Shown in pieces: positions 42,688-49,928 of a stretch of 54,770 nt of DNA. Source of the stretch: UBA1268 sp965662195 (GTDB taxonomy: Bacteria > Planctomycetota > Planctomycetia > Pirellulales > UBA1268); contig CBFIHA010000016.1 of assembly GCA_965662195.1 (NCBI GenBank), positions 1-54,770 on the forward strand. The letters run 5' to 3'. The first letter of the stretch is position 1. Each line of letters begins with the position of its first letter. Under the pieces are notes generated by a model. That model was not told where the DNA came from. It worked only from the letters and a program-made list of their open reading frames with translations, and did not search any database. Made by a program: the position numbers and the translations under genes.

Positions 42688-43359
42688 ATGCCAAGCCTCA
42701 CCGTCGAAAATTACGTCAAGGCGATCTACCAGATCTCGGCGACCCAAGGTCACCAGCCGGTCAGCACCGGGCAACTGGCCGGTGCCCTGGGGGTGGCGCC
42801 GGGAACGGTCACGAGCATGCTCAAAACCCTCGATGCCGCCCGACTGGCGGCCCATACGCCATATGAAGGGGTGGCTCTGTCAGACACCGGCCGGGCACTC
42901 GCCCTCCGGGTGATTCGCCGTCACCGGCTGATTGAGCAGTTCCTGGTGCAGACGCTCGAGATGACCTGGGATGAGGTCCACGAAGAGGCCGAGCACATGG
43001 AGCATGCGGTCAGCGATCGGCTGGTTGATCGCATCGATACCTACCTGGGAAGGCCCGATGTCGACCCACACGGTGATCCGATTCCCCGGGGTGACTCCGA
43101 CCGGATCGCGGAGGTCGCCGACACTGGCCGCCCGCTGTCGGCAACAGCCGCCGGCGAGCGGTTCCGGGTCACCCGTGTACTCGATCAGTCACCGCCGTTT
43201 CTTCGCTATCTGGCCGACAGTGGGCTGGTGCTCGATGCCGTCGGTCGCGTCGAGCGTGGTGTCGACGATGCCGGCGTGGTTCAGGTTCGGATTGGCGGGG
43301 GATCAGTCGCGCTGCCACACGCGGCCGCTGCCAGCCTGATTGTCACTCCGCTCCCGTAG
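42688..43359 (+). CDS. DtxR/MntR-family metal-dependent regulator
   Basis: This 223-residue protein is probably an iron- or manganese-responsive repressor. Residues 1-65 form the winged helix (VENYVKAIYQISATQGHQ, STGQLAGALGVAPGTVTSML). Residues 66-140 are the dimerisation and metal-binding domain, with His/Glu-rich EVHEEAEHMEHAVSD and DPHGDPIP. A C-terminal SH3-like (FeoA) domain covers about 145-223. It is divergent from mch and overlaps the pterin-enzyme gene by 17 bp at its 3' end (convergent). Whether it regulates the C1 genes is open; no clear DtxR or MntR box is seen in the 143-bp spacer. Confidence 0.92.
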   Translation: MPSLTVENYVKAIYQISATQGHQPVSTGQLAGALGVAPGTVTSMLKTLDAARLAAHTPYEGVALSDTGRALALRVIRRHRLIEQFLVQTLEMTWDEVHEEAEHMEHAVSDRLVDRIDTYLGRPDVDPHGDPIPRGDSDRIAEVADTGRPLSATAAGERFRVTRVLDQSPPFLRYLADSGLVLDAVGRVERGVDDAGVVQVRIGGGSVALPHAAAASLIVTPLP

Positions 43360-43864
43360 TGGAGTCGGGCAGTTGCTCCCAGATCGCCGCCTGGCCGAGG
43401 CATTCATCGACCTCCACCCGCAGGCCGGCGGCGAGCGGCTGGCCCGCCCGGGCGAAGGCATCGAGCAGTTCCCGGCCAATCCAGCGGCTGAGCCACTCGG
43501 CCGTGGTGTTGGCCAGGGGGAGCAGGCGGCATTCGTCCGCCGGGAAGACCCAACGGCGGCTCCCATTGCGGACCTCCACCTCGGGCTGGCCGCCAACAGT
43601 CTGCTGGCTGACCGTGAGCAGCCGATTCTCGGTTGGTAGCAGCATGGCATGGTCGAGCTGCGTGACGATGGTTGCCAGGGTGTCACGAAGCCGGATGAAA
43701 TCGACCACCATGCCGTGTCTGTCGGGGGGGCCGAAAACCTCACAGGCGACGGTCCAGTTGTGTCCATGAATCGGCTCACAGAGTTCGTCGTTGAGCGTGA
43801 TGAAGTGGCCGGCGGAAAAGACGTGAACGGCCTTTCGCATCGTTACCCGGTATTGTTCCGTCAT
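43343..43864 (-). CDS. 6-pyruvoyltetrahydropterin synthase/QueD-family protein (CExxHGH)
   Basis: This 173-residue member of the COG0720 family acts on dihydroneopterin triphosphate-like substrates. Zinc ligands are His20 (FSAGHFI), His33 and His35 (HGHNW). The catalytic segment is C29-E-P-I-H-G-H35, which combines the CxxxHGH of PTPS/QueD with the ExxHGH of PTPS-III enzymes that release 6-hydroxymethylpterin. Other conserved parts are VVDFIRLRDTL and LDHAMLL. The start at 43864 is supported by ggag 9 nt upstream and gives a normal N-terminus. It lies between the DtxR gene and the CitG-like gene in the H4MPT island, so a pterin-supply role is attractive. Queuosine synthesis is the main alternative; no other que genes are nearby. 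Confidence 0.9.
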   Translation of the reverse strand: MTEQYRVTMRKAVHVFSAGHFITLNDELCEPIHGHNWTVACEVFGPPDRHGMVVDFIRLRDTLATIVTQLDHAMLLPTENRLLTVSQQTVGGQPEVEVRNGSRRWVFPADECRLLPLANTTAEWLSRWIGRELLDAFARAGQPLAAGLRVEVDECLGQAAIWEQLPDSTTGAE

Positions 43865-43958
43865 CGAGATGGCTCCGAGGGAGTCGTGCTTGCAAACCAG
43901 TGAGTGACGGGGAACGGGTCTCCGCGTTGCTGGATCGTCCACCAGCCACGCCAGTTTT

Positions 43959-44918
43959 CTAGCAGCTTTGCGGAACCGGATGGTTTGCCTGCCAGAGAAA
44001 GATGTAAAGGGCGGCGGTGATGAGGTCGGCGGTGGTGCCGGGGTTGAGCCGGCGGGGTTCGCGGAGGCTGCGGTCGAAGGTGGCGACGGCTGCCGTCCAA
44101 GCCGGCCCGGTGAGGGCGTCGATTTCGGCGGCCTGCCGTGAAACGCCTGCGGCTACCTGGTGGCCATGGCGGCGGGCGATGAGCGAGTCGGGAGTGCGGG
44201 CCAACTGCCTCACCGCTGCCCGCACGATTGTCTCCTCCCAGCCACAGCCGGCGGCATCTAGTCCTGCCAGGTCGGCGACCGCCCCCTCCCAGAGTGATGC
44301 ATAACCGTGGGCCCACAGGGCCGCAATGCTGTCGGCAGGAACCGCATCGGCCGCTTCCCGCATGGCCATTTGAATGGATGCCGGAGCCGGTCCGGTAACG
44401 TCATTACGGGACCGCCGCCCGAGCCCACCGGCACCAGCCTCACGAATTGCCGCGTAGATCGCCGCCGCGTCGGCCTCATTGAGTGTGGTCAGTACCTGCC
44501 GCACTGCAGCCGGCGAGAGGGTGTTTTCGGAGGCAGCGGTTGCCGCCAGCGGGGCGATGGCAAGCACGATTCCGAGATTGGCGTTGGACTGACTGACAGC
44601 CCGCGCCGCGGTGACGGCCGACCTGATCACCTGGCCGAGCGGCTGCCGGCCGGCCAGATCGAGTGGCGGGCCGATGGCCCGGGCGGCGGCGCGGAAGTCG
44701 GCATAGCAGAGGTCAGTGAAGGCCGCCCCCGGGTGGACGTTGCCCGGTTTGCGGGCCGTGGCTTCCAGGAGCCCGGCAGCGGTGGCGGTCCAGCCCGGGC
44801 TTTTCGGGGCGGAACCCGCCGTCCACCCGCCGGTCAGTGCGTCGGCTGCCGCGTGGAGCGACCAGTCGCCCGGCGGGAAATATGAGTTCTCGATGTCAGG
44901 CATCACATCAGCAGGCAT
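43959..44918 (-). CDS. Triphosphoribosyl-dephospho-CoA synthase-like (CitG/MdcB family) protein
   Basis: This all-alpha protein of about 319 residues is from the CitG/MdcB superfamily, normally making the prosthetic group of citrate or malonate decarboxylase by phosphoribosyl transfer. Conserved stretches include LLEATARKPGNVHPGAAF, SNANLGIVLAIAPLA and GGLGRRSRNDVTG. RRLNPGTTADLITAALYIFL lies near the C-terminus. No citrate lyase or malonate decarboxylase genes are nearby. Homologues of this family occur in methanopterin gene islands, so a role in adding a phosphoribosyl-type group during H4MPT side-chain synthesis is plausible. The start is either Met at 44918 or 44903. It diverges from ppk. 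Confidence 0.82.
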   Translation of the reverse strand: MPADVMPDIENSYFPPGDWSLHAAADALTGGWTAGSAPKSPGWTATAAGLLEATARKPGNVHPGAAFTDLCYADFRAAARAIGPPLDLAGRQPLGQVIRSAVTAARAVSQSNANLGIVLAIAPLAATAASENTLSPAAVRQVLTTLNEADAAAIYAAIREAGAGGLGRRSRNDVTGPAPASIQMAMREAADAVPADSIAALWAHGYASLWEGAVADLAGLDAAGCGWEETIVRAAVRQLARTPDSLIARRHGHQVAAGVSRQAAEIDALTGPAWTAAVATFDRSLREPRRLNPGTTADLITAALYIFLWQANHPVPQSC

Positions 44919-45046
44919 GGTATGAGACACTCCGGTGGCAGGCGGCAGGCCGGCCGACTCGTACCGGTGGTTGTGGCGGTGGCTGCCGGGCGGCTGCCGC
45001 ACCGTCCGCCTGCACTACCGCACTGCCATCGGAAAGGAACCCCATC

Positions 45047-47290
45047 ATGCCACAGAAGCCCAGCACACCGATCGGAACCGATGCCTTCATCAACCGCGAA
45101 CTGAGCTGGCTGGAGTTCAATCTGCGGGTGCTCGAAGAGGCGGAAAACCCCGAAAACCCGCTCCTGGAACGGATGAAGTTCCTGGCGATCTTCAGCTCGA
45201 ACCTGGACGAGTTTTTCATGGTTCGGGTGGCGGGGCTGCGGGAGCAGGCCTTTGGGGACAGCGCGCCGCAGGACTTTGCCGCCGACGGGATGACGGCGAT
45301 CCAGCAGTTGCGGGCGATCGGGGCCCGGACCCAGGAACTGGTCGCCCGGCAGTACCGTTGCCTGCGGGAGAGCATCGGACCGGCCATGGTGGAGGCTGGC
45401 TTCAGCGTGATGAAATATGCTGGCCTCGATACTGAGCAGCGGGAGTATGTCGACGCCTTCTTCCGTGAGCGGGCCCTACCGATCCTGACCCCAATGGCCT
45501 GCGACCCCGCTCATCCCTCACCTCGCTATCACAACCGGGGGCTCTATCTCGGCGCGATGCTCGAGCATGAGGCGGGCCTTGGCCCGAAGCAGCTCTTTGC
45601 CGTCGTGCAGGTGCCGCAGGTGCTGCCCCGGATTGTTGTCCTGCCGGGGAGCGGCAGTGGAAAAGCGGCCTTCGTCCTGCTGGAGGAGCTGGTCGCCGCC
45701 AGGCTCCCGGAACTCTTTGGGGGGTTTTCGGTGAAGTCCTGGACGACCTTCCGGATCACCCGCGACTGTGACCTGGAACTGCTCGAGCAGGAGTCTGACG
45801 ATATGCTCCGGCTGATCGAGGAGCGGCTCAAGGCCCGGCAGCGGGGGCAGGCGGTGCGGATCGAAATTGCCGCCAAGGCCGACGCGGCGATTGCCCGGCG
45901 GATCATCGATGACGAGGACCTGCACAGCGGCAGTGAAGACCCCGGCGATGCCGGCTACGACGAGGTCTACCGCATCGACGGCCCGCTCGACCTGACCGGG
46001 CTCTGGGAGCTCTACAAACTGCCGGGCTTCGAGCAGTTTCACGATGCCCCATTCACGCCCCGGATGCCCCCCGCCTTTCGGCAGCGGCGGGATATCTTCG
46101 CGGCGATCGCCCGTGAGGACATCCTCGTCCACCATCCCTATGAGTCGTTCGATCCCGTGGTCGAATTCGTCACGTCGTCGGCCAAGGATCCACGGGTGCT
46201 GGCCATCAAGCAGACCCTCTACCGCACCAGCGGCAATTCCCCGATCACTCGGGCGCTGATGGAGGCGGCCGAGGCGGGCAAGCATGTGACGGCCCTGGTC
46301 GAACTCAAGGCCCGATTCGACGAGGCCAACAACGTCAGCTGGGCCCGCCAACTCGAGCGGGCCGGTGTGCATGTCGTCTTCGGCTTCCTCGACCTCAAGA
46401 CCCATTGCAAGGTCTCGCTGGTGGTGCGGAATGAACGCGACGGGCTGAAGCGGTATGTCCATCTCGGGACCGGGAACTACAACCCAGCCACCGCGACGAC
46501 CTACACTGACCTCGGGTTGTTCACGGCCGATGAGGCGATTGCGGAGGATGCCACGGCCTTGTTCAATCTGCTGACCGGTTACTCACAGGGCCACGTCTGG
46601 CAGCAACTGATTGTTGCCCCGAACGACCTGCACCGTCGGACCCTGGAGTTGATCGACGGCCAGTCCGCCCGCGCGGCGGCTGGCAAGCCGGCCCGGATCT
46701 TCGCCAAGGTCAATTCACTCGTCGACCACCAGGTGGTCGAGGCCCTTTACCGGGCCAGCCAGGCAGGTGTGCCGATCGACATTCTCTCACGGGGTATCTG
46801 TTCCCTGCGGCCCGGTGTGCCGGGGTTGAGCGAAAACATCAAGGTTCGCAGCATCGTCGACCGGTTCCTCGAGCACAGCCGGATCTACATCTTCGGTGAG
46901 GGAGACGAGGCCGAGGTCTATCTCTCCAGCGCAGACTGGATGCCTCGAAACTTCTTCCGGCGGGTGGAGGTGATGTTTCCGGTGCTGGCCGAGCCGCTGC
47001 GTCGGCGGATGCTTGAATCGATCATTCCGACCTATCTGGCTGATAACACCCGCACCCGGATCATGCAGCCCGACGGGAGTTTTAAACTCCTCCATCCAGC
47101 CGCCGGTGAAGATCCCGTTCGCAGCCAGGTGCGGTTCATGGAAGAGTCGGCCAAGCCCGCCGCCACCGTAACCAAGCTCCCGAGCCTGGACGGAGAAACC
47201 ACCGACCAACCGCTGGCCGAGGGCAAGCCCCGGGCCGCCAGCCCGCGGCAGCGTCAGGCCGGGTTGAAGGGGCGGAAGGCCCGCTCGTAA
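45047..47290 (+). CDS. ppk: Polyphosphate kinase 1
   Basis: This 747-residue enzyme reversibly polymerises the gamma-phosphate of ATP into polyphosphate and is of about the usual PPK1 length. The N-terminal domain begins FINRELSWLEFNLRVLEEA; the head domain follows. The phospholipase-D-like catalytic domains contain KQTLYRTSGNSPI, the autophosphorylated His in HLGTGNYNPATA, and THCKVSL. The C-terminus has VYLSSADWMPRN. A Lys/Arg-rich tail ends the protein. The ATG at 45047 has aagga about 8 nt upstream; the open frame reaches 44837 inside the CitG-like gene and is not used. Confidence 0.96.
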   Translation: MPQKPSTPIGTDAFINRELSWLEFNLRVLEEAENPENPLLERMKFLAIFSSNLDEFFMVRVAGLREQAFGDSAPQDFAADGMTAIQQLRAIGARTQELVARQYRCLRESIGPAMVEAGFSVMKYAGLDTEQREYVDAFFRERALPILTPMACDPAHPSPRYHNRGLYLGAMLEHEAGLGPKQLFAVVQVPQVLPRIVVLPGSGSGKAAFVLLEELVAARLPELFGGFSVKSWTTFRITRDCDLELLEQESDDMLRLIEERLKARQRGQAVRIEIAAKADAAIARRIIDDEDLHSGSEDPGDAGYDEVYRIDGPLDLTGLWELYKLPGFEQFHDAPFTPRMPPAFRQRRDIFAAIAREDILVHHPYESFDPVVEFVTSSAKDPRVLAIKQTLYRTSGNSPITRALMEAAEAGKHVTALVELKARFDEANNVSWARQLERAGVHVVFGFLDLKTHCKVSLVVRNERDGLKRYVHLGTGNYNPATATTYTDLGLFTADEAIAEDATALFNLLTGYSQGHVWQQLIVAPNDLHRRTLELIDGQSARAAAGKPARIFAKVNSLVDHQVVEALYRASQAGVPIDILSRGICSLRPGVPGLSENIKVRSIVDRFLEHSRIYIFGEGDEAEVYLSSADWMPRNFFRRVEVMFPVLAEPLRRRMLESIIPTYLADNTRTRIMQPDGSFKLLHPAAGEDPVRSQVRFMEESAKPAATVTKLPSLDGETTDQPLAEGKPRAASPRQRQAGLKGRKARS

Positions 47291-47371
47291 ACTCAAGAGC
47301 TTCTGTTCGGCAGCCCGGGAAGGTCCGTGGCCTGGCCGATCTGGGCATTGGCACGGGTGCAAGCGGACTCT

Positions 47372-48337
47372 ATGACGGACGATCATTACCAGGTTCTTGG
47401 GGTGCCGCGGACGGCGACAGCGGAGGATATCCGGAAGGCCTACCGGGAGATGGCCCGGAAGTACCACCCTGACCTCCATCCCGACGACAACGCGGCCAAG
47501 GAACAGTTCAAGAAGGTGCAGACGGCCTTCGACGTCCTCAATGACCCCAGCAAGCGGGAGATGTACGACCGCTACGGCAGTTCCTTCGAGGGCGTGGGCG
47601 GAGGCGGAGGCGGCTGGACCCCCCAGGGACAGGCCGGTCCCTTTCCGGGAGGGCCGCAGGCCGGGGCCGAGATCGACCTTGAAAGCCTATTCGGCGGTGG
47701 CTTTGCCGATCTCTTTGGCGGCGGCGGCGGCGGCGGTGGCCGCGGCAAGCGGGCTGGGCGGGGCCGGCGGGCGGCCGCCATGCCGGGTGAGGATCTCTCG
47801 GCCTCGATCAGTGTGCCTTTCAAGCTGGCAATCGACGGTGGCAAGACCGAGGTGCGGATCGAGCGGGATGGCCGCGGCGAGACAATCAGCGTCACGATTC
47901 CGCAGGGGTTGCCCGATGGTGCCCGGATGCGGCTGCGGGGCCAGGGGCGTCCCGGCAGTGGCGGTGGTCCCGCGGGTGATCTGGTGCTGCAGGTGCGGGT
48001 CGAGCCTCATCCGGTGTTTCGCCGCGATGGCGATACGCTCATGGTCGGCCTCCCGATCAGCCTTTCCGAGGCAATTGCCGGCGCGAAGGTCGATCTGCCG
48101 ACTCCCTGGGGCACGATCAGCCTGCGGGTTCCGCCGGGAACGTCCTCGGGCAAAAAGCTCCGGGCAGCCGGCATGGGGGTGCAGCATGCCAACGGAGCCA
48201 AGGGCGATCTGATCGCCGACGTCCAAATTGCATTGCCGGTCGGAGCCGATGCCGCAGCGACGGAAACCCTGCTCGAAGCTGCCCGGACGGCCGAGGCGAC
48301 GGCGACCCAGCCGCCGCGGGTGGGGCTGGTCTGGTGA
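47372..48337 (+). CDS. DnaJ-like chaperone (CbpA/type II J protein)
   Basis: This 321-residue Hsp40 co-chaperone stimulates the DnaK ATPase. The J domain occupies residues 3-70, with the His32-Pro-Asp motif (KYHPDLHPDD). A Gly-rich stretch (about 88-140, including FGGGFADLFGGGGGGGG) follows, then two beta-sandwich substrate-binding domains (ISVPFKLAIDGG, LVLQVRVEPHPVFRR). The four CxxCxGxG zinc repeats of classical DnaJ are absent, so it belongs to the CbpA type. The start at 47372 matches the family; the rnpA GTG overlaps its stop by 4 nt, so the two are coupled. Confidence 0.95.
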   Translation: MTDDHYQVLGVPRTATAEDIRKAYREMARKYHPDLHPDDNAAKEQFKKVQTAFDVLNDPSKREMYDRYGSSFEGVGGGGGGWTPQGQAGPFPGGPQAGAEIDLESLFGGGFADLFGGGGGGGGRGKRAGRGRRAAAMPGEDLSASISVPFKLAIDGGKTEVRIERDGRGETISVTIPQGLPDGARMRLRGQGRPGSGGGPAGDLVLQVRVEPHPVFRRDGDTLMVGLPISLSEAIAGAKVDLPTPWGTISLRVPPGTSSGKKLRAAGMGVQHANGAKGDLIADVQIALPVGADAAATETLLEAARTAEATATQPPRVGLVW

Positions 48338-48780
48338 GCGGTACCGGCGGGGACTGTCGCTTTCCTCGCACCGCCCGGCTGCGGCGACCATTGGAATTCA
48401 AGGCGGTCTACGCCGGCCGGATGTCGGTGGCGGCTGGACCGTTGGTGCTTTACGGGCTGCCCCGGGCGGATCAGACGGCAGCATTACGCCTGGGGCTGTC
48501 TGTCTCCCGCCGGGTGGGCAATGCGGTTGTCCGCAACCGCTGGAAGCGGCGGCTGCGGGACGTTTTCCGGCGGCTAAGGCCGCGGCTGCCAGCCGGGCTC
48601 GACCTGGTGGTGGTGGTGCGGGCGGCTGGCCCGCCACCTGCGGCTGCCCCAGGCGTGAACCTGATCGAGCGTCTGCTGCTCGACCTCACCGAGCGGCTGG
48701 TCAGGAAAATTGACCGGCAGGCGGCCGGGGCAAGGCCCTTGCCGAAGCTGCCACCATCTCCCACAACCGATGGTGCCTGA
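48334..48780 (+). CDS. rnpA: RNase P protein component
   Basis: This 148-residue small basic protein of RNase P partners the rnpB RNA at 39.3 kb. The signature SRRVGNAVVRNRWKRRLRDVFR (in parts) contains the RNR motif. The N-terminus (RFPRTARLRRPLEF) and strand LRLGLSVS are typical. A Pro-rich C-terminal tail extends it beyond the usual 110-120 residues. The start is a GTG overlapping the dnaJ-like stop. The usual upstream neighbour rpmH is not here, while yidD follows at once. Confidence 0.95.
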   Translation: MSGTGGDCRFPRTARLRRPLEFKAVYAGRMSVAAGPLVLYGLPRADQTAALRLGLSVSRRVGNAVVRNRWKRRLRDVFRRLRPRLPAGLDLVVVVRAAGPPPAAAPGVNLIERLLLDLTERLVRKIDRQAAGARPLPKLPPSPTTDGA

Positions 48781-48781
48781 G

Positions 48782-49048
48782 ATGGGGGGGCACCGTTTTT
48801 GTCAGCTGGTTCGCGGGCTGATTGCCGGCCTTGATCGGCTGGCCTCAGCGGTGCTGCTGGGACTCGTGGCGGCCTACCGGCTGCTGCTCAGTCCGCTGCT
48901 GGGACGGCACTGCCGGTTCGAGCCGACCTGCAGCCGCTATTTTGCCGAGGCGGTGAAAAAGCACGGCGCTTTTCGGGGCGGGATCAAGGGCCTCGGCCGG
49001 ATCTGCCGCTGCCACCCCTGGCATCCCGGCGGCCATGATCCGCCCTGA
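48782..49048 (+). CDS. yidD: Membrane protein insertion efficiency factor YidD
   Basis: This small protein of about 88 residues is thought to aid YidC-dependent membrane insertion. The N-terminal amphipathic helix (LIAGLDRLASAVLLGLVAAYRLLLSPLLG, in parts) is followed by the family signature HCRFEPTCSRYFAEAVKKHG and RICRCHPWHPGG, with its Cys residues. The ATG at 48782 is 1 nt after the rnpA stop; ATG 48770 is in frame and would overlap rnpA. The rnpA-yidD order is classical; yidC is not present downstream. Confidence 0.93.
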   Translation: MGGHRFCQLVRGLIAGLDRLASAVLLGLVAAYRLLLSPLLGRHCRFEPTCSRYFAEAVKKHGAFRGGIKGLGRICRCHPWHPGGHDPP

Positions 49049-49079
49049 TCGGTTCGGGGCCGCCCGCGCCGCCGGGCTG

Positions 49080-49727
49080 TCACCCGATGCCCTGCCTGAC
49101 CGCCCAGACTGCCGCCTGGGTGCGGTCGGTCACTGCCAGTTTGCGGAGCAGGTTTTGTACATGTTCCTTGACCGTCTCGACGCTGATCGAGAGGGCGTCG
49201 GCGATTTCCTGGTTCGAAAGTCCCATGGCAATCACCCGCAGCACCTGGGTCTCCCGTGGAGTCAGTGGTACCTCAATGCTGGCCGGCAGGCTGCGGTCCG
49301 CGATTCGGACAGTCATCTGGCGGAGTTCGCCCCGCTGGTGGGGTGCATTGCCTTTGGCGGCACCTTCGATGGCGGCGATCAAAGTCTCTCGCCTCACGCC
49401 TTTGAGCAGGAAGTCGGCTGCACCAGCCGATGTCGCCCGGGCGGTGTAGGTCGGATTATCGAAGGCGGTGAAGACAATCACCTGCATGGTCTGGCAGGTC
49501 TGGCGGAGCGGCTTGATGAACGCCAGTCCATCCTCGCCGCCCGCCAGCCGGATGTCGAGCAAGACCACATCGGGACGCGTTCGACTGCAGAGGTCGATCG
49601 CCTCGGTGCCGCTGGTTGCCGAGCCAACAACCTCGATCGACGTCTTCTCAAACAGCGTCTTCAGGCCCTCGCGAACGACTTCGTGATCGTCGACGATCGC
49701 CAGCCTTACCGGGGCATGTGCAGTCAT
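49080..49727 (-). CDS. NarL/LuxR-type response regulator
   Basis: This 215-residue two-component output regulator has a receiver (residues about 8-125) with the acid pair in IVDDHE, the phosphorylation site Asp in VLLDIRL, Thr in VFTAFDN and Lys in FLLKG. The LuxR-type HTH (about 150-212) is PLTPRETQVLRVIAMGLSNQE followed by ISVETVKEHVQNLLRKL. All phosphorylation residues are intact. No sensor kinase gene is adjacent, so it is an orphan within the window. It is convergent with yidD (31-bp gap). Confidence 0.94.
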   Translation of the reverse strand: MTAHAPVRLAIVDDHEVVREGLKTLFEKTSIEVVGSATSGTEAIDLCSRTRPDVVLLDIRLAGGEDGLAFIKPLRQTCQTMQVIVFTAFDNPTYTARATSAGAADFLLKGVRRETLIAAIEGAAKGNAPHQRGELRQMTVRIADRSLPASIEVPLTPRETQVLRVIAMGLSNQEIADALSISVETVKEHVQNLLRKLAVTDRTQAAVWAVRQGIG

Positions 49728-49774
49728 CGGAAATGGATTCCTCCAGACTCGGGGAAGTCACCAGGGAATACTTT

Positions 49775-49791
49775 CAGGGGGGCTCCCCCTG
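49775..49791. repeat. Short GC-rich hairpin upstream of the NarL-type regulator
   Basis: Arms caggggg (49775-49781) and ccccctg (49785-49791) close a 3-nt loop. It lies in the 201-bp spacer between the NarL-type gene and the glycosyltransferase fusion (both minus). There is no T-run on either strand, so a terminator function for the upstream fusion gene is only possible. Confidence 0.4.
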
Positions 49792-49928
49792 CTTTGCCAG
49801 AAAGCATAGCCGGAATCCAGCTCGCTGACATACCACCCCCCCTTTGGGAGTGGTTCGGCAGCGGGTTCCTTGGGCCTGCGGCCGATATCCAGCGGCTGTC
49901 AACCGCTGGCTGAACAGCCCATTTTTGT

